Source: Aureimonas pseudogalii (GTDB taxonomy: Bacteria > Pseudomonadota > Alphaproteobacteria > Rhizobiales > Rhizobiaceae). From it: 64,000 nucleotides of DNA. This document shows positions 8,097 to 16,377 of this stretch, one piece after another (the stretch's first letter is position 1; every line of letters starts with the position of its first letter). The notes beneath the pieces were generated by a model that saw only the letters and a program-made list of their open reading frames with translations, had not been told where the DNA came from and ran no database searches. The stretch spans positions 1,066,283-1,130,282 of the forward strand of contig NZ_JACIEK010000001.1 of the NCBI RefSeq assembly GCF_014196835.1. The letters are read 5' to 3'. The translations under genes were made by a program, and so were the position numbers.

Positions 8097-9268
8097 ACGT
8101 GCCGCCCCTCGCGATAGGCCTGCACCTGCTCTTGGACGAAGCGCGCCCCGTAGTAGGCGCCGATCCCGGCCAAGACAGCGCCGACGATCCAAGGGGCTGC
8201 CCCGCCTAGAGCCGCCCAGATCATCTTGCCGGTGGTGATATGGCCCACCACGTCATCGACAGAGACCGTGCCATCCACCACGCCGCCCACGATCGATGCT
8301 CCGGCTGCGATGAGGCCGCCTGTCTTGAGTGCCTGCCCCTGCTGGATCGACGGGGCGTCCTTAAGCGTCTTAGCGGTCGCCTCGGCGCGTTCTGGCGCCA
8401 CGGGGCGCTGCGGGGCCTTGATGAGATCGGACAGGAGCGCGTCGCTGATCTCGCCCGTCAGAGCGAGCGTGTTGTCGGCCTGGAAGGCGAGGATGGCGTT
8501 GCGGGTGCGCGCGCCCATCTTGCCGTCCACGTTGCCGACCTCGGGGTAGCCGCGCTCGCGGAGAAGCTGCTGCACCTTCTCGATGAGGTCTTTGGGGGGT
8601 GGCGGCGTCATCGCCCCTTTTGACAGCGAAACCGCTGCCACATAGGGCTTTGAGGTGGCGGTCTGATCGGCGCCTGCGAACACCGTCAGCGCCTTCGCAT
8701 ACAGCGCTTCGACCTCGGCGAGCCCGATTGCCCCGCCGTTGATCGCCTTGCGGCATGCCTTCACGTCGCCCCGATCCGCCATGGCGTTGCATCCCCGCTT
8801 GGCCCATTCGCGCACCGCCGTGGAGAAAGCCGTAGCGGGATCGCGCAGCGCATCCGGGTTGTCGCCGAAGCCGAGCGCGGTGTAGTTCTCGCGCCCGGTG
8901 GTCTGCATCATGCCGGAGCCGCGGAACATCCAGCCGTCGTTCGACCCGGAGCGGTTCCCCATCCGGCCGTTGTAGACCTTGTTCGCGAGCTTCTGCGGCT
9001 GGCGCACGAAGGGCTGCGCCGCGGCGTCCGTCTTGAACCGTGACGGCCATACCGCCCGGATGCGGGCCGCGCTCGTGTAGTTCAGACTTTCGACAATGAG
9101 CCGGAGCCCGCCCGTCTCGACGCCGACGTTGGCGAAGAACAGCGCCATCCGCTGCTTGGTGGTGATCCCTGCGGCTTCGGCCTGGGGCCAGCCGTCGATC
9201 ACGGCCGCCACCAGTTCGGGCTTGGCGTTCGGGAACAGCTTCTTAAGTTGGGCTGCGGTGACGGGCAT
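8093..9268 (-). CDS. Endolysin: GH19-like muramidase/chitinase fold, peptidoglycan-binding domain and membrane tail
   Basis: 391 aa. Residues 1-190 are a glycoside hydrolase family 19-like domain: the catalytic Glu lies in ANVGVETGGLRL and the substrate region in FRGSGMMQTTGRENY. Residues about 215-280 form a PG_binding_1 domain (VQQLLRERGYPEVGNVDGKM; GARTRNAILAFQ). The C-terminus (IWAALGGAAPWIVGAVLAGI) is one hydrophobic segment, so the enzyme may be membrane-tethered until triggered. The start is ATG 9266-9268 (MPVTAAQLKKLFP); the open frame upstream is read-through of a terminator region. It should cut peptidoglycan at lysis. Confidence 0.88.
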   Translation of the reverse strand: MPVTAAQLKKLFPNAKPELVAAVIDGWPQAEAAGITTKQRMALFFANVGVETGGLRLIVESLNYTSAARIRAVWPSRFKTDAAAQPFVRQPQKLANKVYNGRMGNRSGSNDGWMFRGSGMMQTTGRENYTALGFGDNPDALRDPATAFSTAVREWAKRGCNAMADRGDVKACRKAINGGAIGLAEVEALYAKALTVFAGADQTATSKPYVAAVSLSKGAMTPPPPKDLIEKVQQLLRERGYPEVGNVDGKMGARTRNAILAFQADNTLALTGEISDALLSDLIKAPQRPVAPERAEATAKTLKDAPSIQQGQALKTGGLIAAGASIVGGVVDGTVSVDDVVGHITTGKMIWAALGGAAPWIVGAVLAGIGAYYGARFVQEQVQAYREGRHV

Positions 9269-9282
9269 GTGGACCTCGCATG

Positions 9283-9310
9283 AAAAAGGCGCCCCGATGT
9301 GGAGCGCCTT
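9283..9310 (-). terminator. Intrinsic terminator upstream of the endolysin
   Basis: On the minus strand AAGGCGC (9310-9304) pairs with GCGCCTT (9292-9286), and TTTTT follows. It sits between the stop at 9337 and the endolysin start at 9268. Confidence 0.75.
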
Positions 9311-9336
9311 GGATGGAATGGGGTGGTGGTGGTTGG

Positions 9337-9726
9337 TTAGGTCAGGCTGTCCAGCAGCAACTCGATTTCCCAATCGTCCGCGCAGCAGCCGTTCCACGAG
9401 GTGCGCCGCAAATGTGCAATCCGCGCCGCGTTCTCCTCCAGCGTCAAAGGCTTGAACCGGAGAAGATCGGTAAGCGCCTGTCGTTCGGCCTGCGTCGCTG
9501 CCTGATAACGGGCTTCGCGATCTGCCGCATCTGCCGGCGCGCTTCCCTTGGGGTAGTCGTTGTCCTCCGCAGCCTGAACCCACGCTGCGAAGAGTGAGCC
9601 GTGACGATCGGCCGTCATCTGCATCATGGAGATACCTGCGGTCAGGCCGCCAGCAGACGTTGCGAGTGCGTAGGCGCCGAAGCTGTGGCCGAGAAAGCCA
9701 CGGCGTGATAGAGTGGTGGAAGCCAT
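9337..9726 (-). CDS. Hypothetical exported protein with twin-arginine-like N-terminus
   Basis: 129 aa from ATG 9724-9726. The N-terminus MASTTLSRRGFLGHSFGAYA has an SRRGFLG motif like Tat signal peptides, followed by a mildly hydrophobic stretch. The rest is acidic and helical, with a CC pair in WNGCCADDWEIELLLDSLT. It may be a prophage moron. No family is recognised. Confidence 0.5.
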   Translation of the reverse strand: MASTTLSRRGFLGHSFGAYALATSAGGLTAGISMMQMTADRHGSLFAAWVQAAEDNDYPKGSAPADAADREARYQAATQAERQALTDLLRFKPLTLEENAARIAHLRRTSWNGCCADDWEIELLLDSLT

Positions 9727-9759
9727 CTGTCGGTTCTCCAAAATGGGTGGGTGGCGACA

Positions 9760-9795
9760 GGCCCGGCGGGATTGCAGTCCCGGCCGGGCCATTTT
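9760..9795 (+). terminator. GC-rich hairpin with T-tract on the plus strand
   Basis: GGCCCGGC and GCCGGGCC arms, with further internal pairing, are followed by ATTTTC on the plus strand. No plus-strand gene precedes it closely, so it may work as a barrier against opposing transcription, or be bidirectional behind the antirepressor gene. Confidence 0.5.
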
Positions 9796-9798
9796 CAT

Positions 9799-10578
9799 TC
9801 AGTTGAGCGGCTGGTTCAGCAACTCGGCGATCTTCACCAAGCCCTTCGCCGTCACCATGCACCGCGTCGAAACGCGCTCGCGGCGCTCGCTGTCGAGATA
9901 CAGGTGGTCGTCGTGTTCCAAATATCCGGCGCGGCGCTTGTCGTCATAGGCGAGCCAGTTCTTGTTCCCTGGCCGCTTGAAGATCCACTTCCGTCCGTCG
10001 AGGAACCGGATGAAGTCGTCTCTGCGCATGTTGAGGGTCTTCGCCGCGTCCGTCAGGCACATGGAGCCTGTCGCAGCTTCAAGCCGCTCCAGCTTCTTCA
10101 CTTGAACCGACTGCTCGGCGATGATCTCGTCCTTCTTAGCGTTCTCGGCCTGAAGGTGGTTCACCACGCCGAGCATGACGGCCGGGTCGGAATAGTCGAT
10201 CATGGCTGGACGCGGCTGAAGAAGTTCCGCCTCCATCGCCTCAAAGGCATCGATGTATCGGAGCTTCCAGCGGAGCGCCTTCTTGCCCGTGAAGCCCATC
10301 GACAGGATCGTGAAACCGCGGCGGTCCATCTCAAAGCAGCGATGCTGCTGCGAACCGGTAGCTGGCAGGGTGTAGAACCCTTCCCCAAAATTGGGGAGGC
10401 CCTCTCCGATCAGCTTGTCGATATCGCGGATCACATGATCGTGGCGCTTCTCGAAGAAGGAGGCCACGTCCCGGCTGTTGGCGAAGACTTCCCCGTTCCG
10501 CTGGAAGACGATCGGCTCCTGCTCAAACGGGACGCCATTGCCCTGCACGGGGGCAAGGCTCATATTTGGGTTGCTCAT
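9799..10578 (-). CDS. Antirepressor: Rha-like N-domain plus KilA-C domain
   Basis: 259 aa. Residues 20-115 match the phage Rha family (VFANSRDVASFFEKRHDHVI; FTILSMGFTGKKALRWKLRY). Residues about 165-255 match the KilA-C/ANT DNA-binding domain (LTDAAKTLNMRRDDFIRFL; VTAKGLVKIAELLNQ). Antirepressors of this type inactivate CI-like repressors or act as lytic regulators. The gene follows an Arc-like gene by 12 bp in the same direction, and a second Arc/Mnt-like gene is divergent. This is the gene order of phage P22 immI (mnt, arc, ant). Confidence 0.85.
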   Translation of the reverse strand: MSNPNMSLAPVQGNGVPFEQEPIVFQRNGEVFANSRDVASFFEKRHDHVIRDIDKLIGEGLPNFGEGFYTLPATGSQQHRCFEMDRRGFTILSMGFTGKKALRWKLRYIDAFEAMEAELLQPRPAMIDYSDPAVMLGVVNHLQAENAKKDEIIAEQSVQVKKLERLEAATGSMCLTDAAKTLNMRRDDFIRFLDGRKWIFKRPGNKNWLAYDDKRRAGYLEHDDHLYLDSERRERVSTRCMVTAKGLVKIAELLNQPLN

Positions 10579-10590
10579 GACGGTTCCTTT

Positions 10591-10827
10591 TCAACCGCTG
10601 TGGACGTTGCCAGCGGACACCAATCCGCCGGTGTGCTCGGAAGCGGCGGGGCTGTTGGCCTTGGAACCTTGCCCCGTCGCTTCCCTCGCCATCCGCTCTC
10701 GGATGGTCTGCACGATCACGTAATTCTGTGATCGATCGTCTCGTCTCGCCACATCCTCAATCCATCGTTTGATGTCGGCCGGAAGGCGGACACCAAAGGG
10801 GGGGATGTTGCGGATTGCCTCAGTCAC
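10591..10827 (-). CDS. Arc-like ribbon-helix-helix repressor
   Basis: 78 aa from GTG 10825-10827, with a strong AAGGAGG site. FGVRLPADIKRWIEDVARRD is the beta strand and first helix of an Arc/MetJ-type ribbon-helix-helix; QNYVIVQTIRERM is the second helix. By position (first gene before the antirepressor) it corresponds to P22 Arc, which represses ant transcription as a dimer bound through the beta sheet. The tail is Ser/Ala-rich and probably disordered. Confidence 0.8.
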   Translation of the reverse strand: MTEAIRNIPPFGVRLPADIKRWIEDVARRDDRSQNYVIVQTIRERMAREATGQGSKANSPAASEHTGGLVSAGNVHSG

Positions 10828-10865
10828 TTGGCCTCCTTACACCACAATTGCACCACAGCTTCATA

Positions 10866-10915
10866 GGTGCACTCGTGGGGCATAGAAGTCAAGCGTATAA
10901 TGGTGCATGCGTGGG
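10866..10915. promoter_or_regulatory. Promoter and repeated operator of the Mnt-like gene
   Basis: A perfect -10 TATAAT lies at 10896-10901. Two near-identical 14-mers, GGTGCACTCGTGGG (10866-10879) and GGTGCATGCGTGGG (10902-10915), flank it. The first covers the -35 position and the second the transcription start. The leader would be about 10 nt, with no clear ribosome site before ATG 10918. The repeats are candidate operators for one of the two ribbon-helix-helix proteins. Confidence 0.6.
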
Positions 10916-10917
10916 TC

Positions 10918-11229
10918 ATGGCACGAGATGACCCCTACTTCCGTCTTCGGATACCCGAGCCGCTGCTTGAAAGGATTAAGTCCTCGGCGGAGGAGAGCCA
11001 TCGATCCGCGACGGCAGAAATCCTTGCCCGTTTGGAAGACAGCTACGGACCTGACGACTATGCCTCTAAGGCTGGCACCGTTTATCGAGCGGAAGCGGAG
11101 GAGTGGCAGGTGTTTTCGAAGCGAGTTCTCGGAGAGCTTCAGGAGATGAAGAAAGCATTGGAGGACCGGGCGGGTGTCCTCAAAAGTGAGGAGACCCCAT
11201 TCACAGACCAGTCCGGTCAATCAGAATGA
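10918..11229 (+). CDS. Mnt/Arc-like ribbon-helix-helix repressor with coiled-coil tail
   Basis: 103 aa. MARDDPYFRLRIPEPLLERI gives the beta strand and first helix, and SHRSATAEILARLEDS the second helix, as in the Arc-like family. The C-terminal half (WQVFSKRVLGELQEMKKALE) is helical and may drive tetramerisation, as in P22 Mnt. The start at 10918 is chosen over upstream ATGs because the RHH strand begins there. It is divergent from the Arc-like/antirepressor pair. Confidence 0.8.
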   Translation: MARDDPYFRLRIPEPLLERIKSSAEESHRSATAEILARLEDSYGPDDYASKAGTVYRAEAEEWQVFSKRVLGELQEMKKALEDRAGVLKSEETPFTDQSGQSE

Positions 11230-11540
11230 CCAGCCTCCTCATAGCCCTTCTCCTGTCCGCTTCTCCCGCGCTGGCAGCTTCCGACTGCGGCACCTACACG
11301 CTGGAAAGCCGCCCTCCCGGTGAACGTGTCGCCACCATCGAAGATGAGCGCGTGCTGACGATCAAAGAGGCTGGCGAGGTCGAGACCTACGATCTCGTCT
11401 CTGCCGGGACAGGCCTGCCCTACATGGAAGGTCAGCCCGCGAACGGCGCCGAAGGTGATCCGGTCGAAGTGCTGGAGCACAAGGGCGATCTGATCGTGAA
11501 CTCGATGGTCTTCGTGCCGTTCTGTGGTGCGGCGAACTAG
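11226..11540 (+). CDS. Small secreted protein
   Basis: 104 aa, overlapping the Mnt-like gene as ATGA, so it is probably made from the lysogen's immunity promoter. A Sec signal peptide (MTSLLIALLLSASPALA) precedes a mature domain with two Cys (SDCGTYTLE; VPFCGAAN) that could form a disulfide. A periplasmic protein expressed with a repressor in the lysogen is a candidate for superinfection exclusion, but the function is unknown. Confidence 0.7.
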   Translation: MTSLLIALLLSASPALAASDCGTYTLESRPPGERVATIEDERVLTIKEAGEVETYDLVSAGTGLPYMEGQPANGAEGDPVEVLEHKGDLIVNSMVFVPFCGAAN

Positions 11541-11554
11541 GCGAAAGGCTCGCA

Positions 11555-11809
11555 CTAGAATGGTCGGCCAGTCTCCAGATTGATTTCAATGGAGGCGCCG
11601 TCATGCCCGAGAACGAACACCCGAGCGGTGCGAAGATACTCTTGCCACCGCTCGATGACGTTGGGAGCGCTATAGCCCCTGTACTTTTCAGCGATCATGT
11701 CGGGCCCCACGGCGGGCATGGCGGTATCGGCGGATTTGTGCTGGAGACCGTCCGGCATGTGACTGCCGCAGACGGGACAGTTAGCGCCTCGCGTGTTGTC
11801 GTCGCTCAT
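11555..11809 (-). CDS. Hypothetical protein with CPVC motif (84 aa)
   Basis: The N-terminus MSDDNTRGANCPVCGSHMPDG has one CxxC pair. The C-terminal half is ERWQEYLRTARVFVLGHDG. It may bind metal, but a second pair is not seen. It converges on the secreted-protein gene, 14 bp apart. Confidence 0.5.
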   Translation of the reverse strand: MSDDNTRGANCPVCGSHMPDGLQHKSADTAMPAVGPDMIAEKYRGYSAPNVIERWQEYLRTARVFVLGHDGASIEINLETGRPF

Positions 11810-11906
11810 GTGAGAATGCCCCTTGTATCAATTGTTACGCTGCGTGACGTTTTGAACGCCATATTGCTCCAAGCGGCACCGCCTGCGTCTGAAGCCTCGA
11901 ATTAAG

Positions 11907-12122
11907 CTATCTGACCCGATCGGCTTCGGTGACGGACAACGAGTTTGTCGCAGACCGCAGATCAATCCGTTCTACAAGCGCTATGCTGGCCGGGTCGTCT
12001 GCCACGTGAAGCAGAATATCTAGCAGGTTCAGGATCGCCCCCTCGGCGGCATCGCGAGGGCCCAGCGTCTCGAAGCCGCTTAGAGCCTCATACGCCCAGA
12101 AGCGCACCTTGTTGGCGTCCAT
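11907..12122 (-). CDS. Hypothetical protein (71 aa)
   Basis: The start ATG 12120-12122 overlaps the upstream stop as TAATG. The sequence MDANKVRFWAYEALSGFETL, then AILNLLDILLHVADDPASIA, is helical. No family is recognised. It pairs with the next upstream gene as a two-gene unit. Confidence 0.55.
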   Translation of the reverse strand: MDANKVRFWAYEALSGFETLGPRDAAEGAILNLLDILLHVADDPASIALVERIDLRSATNSLSVTEADRVR

Positions 12123-12337
12123 TAGTTGGCCTTCTGTGCATGCGGATCGGGGAGGCGACGCTCCTCCCGCCAGTCCAGAAGCTCCCTGACGAGGGCCAGG
12201 GTTTCGTCGGCGAGTTCCTTCTGACGCGGAAGTCGGCTGGCGATCCTGAGCGCGTCGGAGAGGATGGCGTCGCGCCCCTGCCACGCGGTCTCGGCGCGGT
12301 CGAATTCGTCCCACTTGGCTTCGGTGTCGTCGCTCAT
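12122..12337 (-). CDS. Hypothetical charged helical protein (71 aa)
   Basis: ATG 12335-12337 (MSDDTEAKWDEFDRAETAW) has GGAGAAC upstream. The protein is mainly helical (DETLALVRELLDWREERRLP). No family is recognised; it is coupled to the downstream gene through TAATG. Confidence 0.55.
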   Translation of the reverse strand: MSDDTEAKWDEFDRAETAWQGRDAILSDALRIASRLPRQKELADETLALVRELLDWREERRLPDPHAQKAN

Positions 12338-12402
12338 CGTGTTCTCCTTGACTCTCACTCATGAGTTGTGGGGTTCTGTCATCGCTCACACTGGAGGATG
12401 AC

Positions 12403-12792
12403 ATGCTCAGGACTCTCACGCTCGCTGCCCTGATGGCCGTGCCCGCAATGCTCTCATCGGCGCCGGCTATGGCCCAAACCTGCAGAACCGACGCATTTGG
12501 CAACACGCGCTGCAGCGACGGCGGCGGATACCGGACCGATAGCTTCGGCAACACTCAGGGCACCGGCACGTACAGTGGCGGCGGGTATCGCACCGACAGC
12601 TTCGGGAACACGCGTGGTACGGGATCGAACAGCGGTGGCGGCTACAGAACGGATAGCTTCGGCAACATCCAAGGCACCGGCTCTAATTCCGGTGGGGGCT
12701 ATCGTGTGGACAGTTTCGGCACCATCCGTGGGACTGGATCGAATACCGGCACTTCATGCCGGCAGGACGCCTTCGGGAACCTGCGCTGCTGA
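12403..12792 (+). CDS. Secreted protein made of about 20-residue GYRTDSFGN repeats
   Basis: 129 aa. A Sec signal peptide (MLRTLTLAALMAVPAMLSSA) is followed by a mature part that is almost wholly repeats. Four full units of about 20 residues read GGYRxDSFGxxxGTGSxSG, and the ends are capped by Cys-containing variants (CRTDAFGNTRCSDG; CRQDAFGNLRC). The repeats are also visible in DNA as about 60-bp units. A ribosome site CTGGAGG precedes ATG 12403. Such small repeat proteins occur in alphaproteobacteria and prophages without known function. It looks like a moron between virion and immunity genes. Confidence 0.8.
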   Translation: MLRTLTLAALMAVPAMLSSAPAMAQTCRTDAFGNTRCSDGGGYRTDSFGNTQGTGTYSGGGYRTDSFGNTRGTGSNSGGGYRTDSFGNIQGTGSNSGGGYRVDSFGTIRGTGSNTGTSCRQDAFGNLRC

Positions 12793-12855
12793 CGCCCTTA
12801 CCAGCGCGCTAATGCGCTGGGACTACCCTTGTGCGCCGTGGGGCTCATCGGCATT

Positions 12856-13074
12856 ATGGCGGCAATGACCGAACCTAACCTCTTCTGGCCGATCTTCACC
12901 GCCGTTCTCGCGGCACTCATGCTGGCCGGAATGTTTTTCGGTGCGCTGATCTCGTACATGCGCTTAGAACGGGAAGGCCGGGAGCACCAAGCGACGTTCA
13001 ACTACTGGATCGGGATGCTCCTCCCCATCGCCTTTCTCGTGATGGGTGTTCTAACGGTGATCCCGCGGGGCTAA
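12856..13074 (+). CDS. Two-helix membrane protein
   Basis: About 72 aa from ATG 12856; the start is uncertain (the frame is open from TTG 12829). Two hydrophobic segments (FWPIFTAVLAALMLAGMFFG; WIGMLLPIAFLVMGVLTVI) are joined by a charged loop. It overlaps the end of the convergent ejection-protein gene by 4 bp. Function unknown. Confidence 0.55.
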   Translation: MAAMTEPNLFWPIFTAVLAALMLAGMFFGALISYMRLEREGREHQATFNYWIGMLLPIAFLVMGVLTVIPRG

Positions 13075-14681
13075 TCGCGACCAACGAACGGCTGCCCCAG
13101 AAGGATCGACAGGGGAAGACGAGAACGGTCGTTAAGCATCTGCCCTCGCTGCACACCGATAGCCGCCGGCCCTAGCCCTTGGCGACCAAGTTTGACGACA
13201 TCTGGCACGGTTTGACCGCCACCGCGGATGATATCAGACAGCGCAGCGATGTTTCGCGTGGTAGCGCCATCGGCGAACCGCTTGGCTCCAACGCCTGCGA
13301 CCATCGCGGGGATCGTAACCGCAGGAACCGCCGCCGTTCCGCCCACACCAAGTGCTGCCATCAGGCCATTGCCTTGGGGCGAAAGCTTGCCAACGAGACG
13401 AGCGGCATTCTGCGTCGGCGTCCCGCGGACAACTTGCTCCATAGCGGCCCTCTCGGCTTTGGAATAGCCAGCGGACCGCTTGGGATTGTCGAGGATGGCG
13501 CGGATGTTCTGTCGCATTGCATTGTCGGCGTTGCCGCCCGATCCGGTCGAAGCCGCTCGCCGTTCGGCTTTGGCGGTTGCCTCTTCGACAGCTTCCAGAC
13601 GGCGCATGCGACCCCAATAATCGCGAGCCTGTCGAAGGGCCTTCGATCCTTGGTCCGCATTGCCCGTCATCACCTCGTCGGCCGGGATATCGTCGAGGTA
13701 GCTGTCGATCTTGTCGATGATCTTCGCACCCAGAGCCCGTTCAGAAGGCTCGGAACTCTGTGCAGCCCCGCGAGCGACACGACGCAGAACGTCCATGCCC
13801 TTAAGGGTGACGGGGTTCTCTGACAGAGTGCCGAGGCGGTTCAGAACAACACCAACGCGAGGCTGCAGGGCGGGGTCATATCCGAAATCTGCGAGATCAT
13901 CGGTGATGTCGGCTGTCAGGCGCTGGATACCCTTAGGGGCAACCACGACGCCAGCGGCCTCCGCATCGTCAAACGCCTGTTTCGATAGCGCCCTGAGCCC
14001 TTCCCGTGTCGGGAGAGCTTCACGCGCGGCGCGGTTCATGATCGTGCGTCCCACGGCATTCCCGACTGCCGCACCAGCGAGACCGAGGGCGCCGCCGGTC
14101 AGAGCGTTGTCGCGCCGATTTTCAAAGCCTCCCTCACCGGACCCGAAACCATACACGCCGCCAGCAGCAGCACCTTGAGCCAACATCCCAGGCAGAGATT
14201 TGGCACCCACGCTAGGCAGAGCCGCAGTGGCGGCGATGGAGCCGACAGCCGAAGCCACCGGATGCTCCTGCTGCGCATAGTCCATCAACTCTCGACGAGA
14301 GCGCAGTCCGCGATCGTAGCCGTCACGAATGCGGTCCATCAGCGATTTGCCGGCGTCCGCTCCGTTGTAGGCGCCAATCACCGCTTCGATCGGAACGCCC
14401 ATAGCCGCGCCTAGCTCGTCACCGAACCCAAAGGTCAGCACGTCGCCACCGGCCATGACGCTGGAACTGAGCGCATCAGGCTTCGTCGGATCTGGCTGCG
14501 GCGAGGCCGATGCTACCGCAGGGGTCGGTGCAGGGGCGGCAGCGGGGGCAACGTCGGCCGGTGCGGCGGAGGGTGACTGCGCACCAAGAGACCGCTGGAT
14601 GGCCGCGCTGATATCGGCGTCTGACATATCGGCGGGGAATTCGACCTCGCCCATGCCCGGCACTTCGATGATCTGAGCCAT
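13071..14681 (-). CDS. Putative internal virion (ejection) protein
   Basis: 536 aa. The N-terminus IIEVPGMGEVEFPADMSDAD, with ISAAIQ after it, is a short motif often seen at the start of phage internal virion proteins. A Pro/Ala linker follows. Then come Gly/Ala-rich helices that could insert in membranes (AAGGVYGFGSGEGG; GGALGLAGAAVGNAVG; AALGVGGTAAVPAVTIPAMV). The position after the tail genes fits a DNA-ejection protein of a short-tailed phage, and partner genes 14681 and 16378 are alike. The assignment rests on composition and context. Confidence 0.65.
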   Translation of the reverse strand: MAQIIEVPGMGEVEFPADMSDADISAAIQRSLGAQSPSAAPADVAPAAAPAPTPAVASASPQPDPTKPDALSSSVMAGGDVLTFGFGDELGAAMGVPIEAVIGAYNGADAGKSLMDRIRDGYDRGLRSRRELMDYAQQEHPVASAVGSIAATAALPSVGAKSLPGMLAQGAAAGGVYGFGSGEGGFENRRDNALTGGALGLAGAAVGNAVGRTIMNRAAREALPTREGLRALSKQAFDDAEAAGVVVAPKGIQRLTADITDDLADFGYDPALQPRVGVVLNRLGTLSENPVTLKGMDVLRRVARGAAQSSEPSERALGAKIIDKIDSYLDDIPADEVMTGNADQGSKALRQARDYWGRMRRLEAVEEATAKAERRAASTGSGGNADNAMRQNIRAILDNPKRSAGYSKAERAAMEQVVRGTPTQNAARLVGKLSPQGNGLMAALGVGGTAAVPAVTIPAMVAGVGAKRFADGATTRNIAALSDIIRGGGQTVPDVVKLGRQGLGPAAIGVQRGQMLNDRSRLPLSILLGQPFVGRD

Positions 14682-16375
14682 TATTCGATCGTCCCGGTGG
14701 CTGGGTTGAACTTACGGCGAGGTGACGGCGCCGCCGAAGCGGCTGCTGGCGGCGGTGCGGCGGGAGGGCTTGAGCCGCCGCCATTGGCCTGCGCTCGTGC
14801 GAGGCCCTGACGCACGATCTTCTCGTAGTCGTCGAGAGCCGACTTGAACGCTTCTTCCGACGTGGAAGTGTTCATGCGAGTGATCGCGCTGGTGGCCGCC
14901 TGACCTTCGTTATTCGACAGCGCGCCGAGGCCCTTCATCTGCTGGATAGCCTGCAGGAAGGCTCCGCTTTTGGCCTGCTCGACCTTGTTCGCGAAGTCAT
15001 ACCCACCCGACCCCGGGATGGAATTTGCAAGCGACGAAAAACCGACGCCACGCTCAAGGTACGGGTCATTGCGGATGCTATTGATCAGATCAAGCGCGTT
15101 CTGTGCGTTCGTCGCATCACTTGACGCAGAAGCTGCACGTTCGGCTCCAACACGGCCTTCAACGGTGCCCGCAGCGGTGTCAGCTGCTTCCTGCCGGTTT
15201 TGCTTCGGCGTGCGAGAGATGACGTTGCCCGCCTGGTCCAGCAGGATTATCTCGGTGCCCGTATCGACGCTCCGTGTCGGCGGTGCGAACGACTGGCCTT
15301 CCGGCAGAGAGATGGGCTTGAACGTGCCCTTATTTCCAATTTGGCCGTAGCTGATGGTGCCATCCGGGTTTTCGGTCGCGACGGGGTTTCCGAAGAAGCT
15401 TTCATCTGATCCGCCAGCTTCGGCCTTCCGACGCTCGCCCGCAATGCGGAGCCCTTCAGTGATGGGGAGGCCCGCATCCACCTGTTCCGCAAGATCGGGA
15501 TAGGTGGATTTCAGCCAAGCCTTTGTCTTGTTCTCGCCCTGCCCTGCAATGGCGACGTTGGCCGCTGATGGGTTGAACGAATACGCCCTAGCCTCCTCGG
15601 CATTCAGGCCTTGCGATCGAAGCGCAAGCTCAAGCGCACTGCGCTGGCTTTCTTGGTCGGCTCGATCCTGATCAATCTGATTTTGCTTCAGGCGCCGATT
15701 TTGGTTGGCATCCATCGCTACGCCAAACCCAGAAAGGGGCGCATTGCTCGGGCTTTCGAGAAGGGACCGGCCAAGGGACGAGAGGATGTCGCCAAAGGCG
15801 TCAGACTGCACGAAGCCGCCCAACCCGCCCAAGCCGCCGGGATTGCTGGTAGGCATGGAGCCTCCTGTCGTCAGTGTATCGTTTCCAGACCCGCCAGCGA
15901 GCGTGGCGTCGCCGCCGCCGTCTGCCATCTGCGTAGGTGCTGGCGCGCCGCCATAAGCAGCCACGAGCCAATCAGGGGCGTTTGCGCTCTTGCCGCCTGC
16001 ACCCCAAACACCCGGGGAGCCAAATCCGATGTGCATGCTGGCCGGAGCCATGTAATCGTCACCGGCGCCGATGCCGGTGATCCCGTTCGCCTTACCGCGA
16101 CGGACGATCTCTTCGAAGATGGGCCGATCCTCGGGGTTGGCCCAATCCAAGCGGCGTCCATCGCGAGAAAAGAACACGTCGGCAGCGTTGCCATGGTCGT
16201 GCCGGACAGACCCGACGCGAGCGCCGCCGCTACCTTTCGCAGGCTGACCACCGGAAAAGACCTCGGCTTGAATTCCGAGTTCAGGGAGGAACGCTAGGGC
16301 TTGCGTCAACTCCGGGCTCAAAGGCAGATTGCGCGTTGCCCCTTGGTTCAAATATTTCAGATAATCGGTCGCCAT
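14681..16375 (-). CDS. Virion protein with N-terminal M15-like peptidase domain
   Basis: 564 aa. Residues 35-135 look like a VanY/M15-type zinc peptidase: RHDHGNAADVFF supplies the HxxGxAxD-type ligands and MHIGFG the third His. The remaining 400 residues are long helices and Gly/Ser linkers (RLKQNQIDQDRADQESQRS; DDYEKIVRQGLARAQ). The domain could open the peptidoglycan during DNA entry. The start abuts the next gene; the stop shares one base with the neighbour's ATG. Confidence 0.7.
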   Translation of the reverse strand: MATDYLKYLNQGATRNLPLSPELTQALAFLPELGIQAEVFSGGQPAKGSGGARVGSVRHDHGNAADVFFSRDGRRLDWANPEDRPIFEEIVRRGKANGITGIGAGDDYMAPASMHIGFGSPGVWGAGGKSANAPDWLVAAYGGAPAPTQMADGGGDATLAGGSGNDTLTTGGSMPTSNPGGLGGLGGFVQSDAFGDILSSLGRSLLESPSNAPLSGFGVAMDANQNRRLKQNQIDQDRADQESQRSALELALRSQGLNAEEARAYSFNPSAANVAIAGQGENKTKAWLKSTYPDLAEQVDAGLPITEGLRIAGERRKAEAGGSDESFFGNPVATENPDGTISYGQIGNKGTFKPISLPEGQSFAPPTRSVDTGTEIILLDQAGNVISRTPKQNRQEAADTAAGTVEGRVGAERAASASSDATNAQNALDLINSIRNDPYLERGVGFSSLANSIPGSGGYDFANKVEQAKSGAFLQAIQQMKGLGALSNNEGQAATSAITRMNTSTSEEAFKSALDDYEKIVRQGLARAQANGGGSSPPAAPPPAAASAAPSPRRKFNPATGTIE

Positions 16376-16377
16376 GG

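Noticed and set aside
8093-9862. Endolysin reading frame extended upstream to 589 codons
   Set aside because: The extension crosses a terminator and another gene and has no domain; GH19 starts at MPVTAAQLKKLFP (9268).
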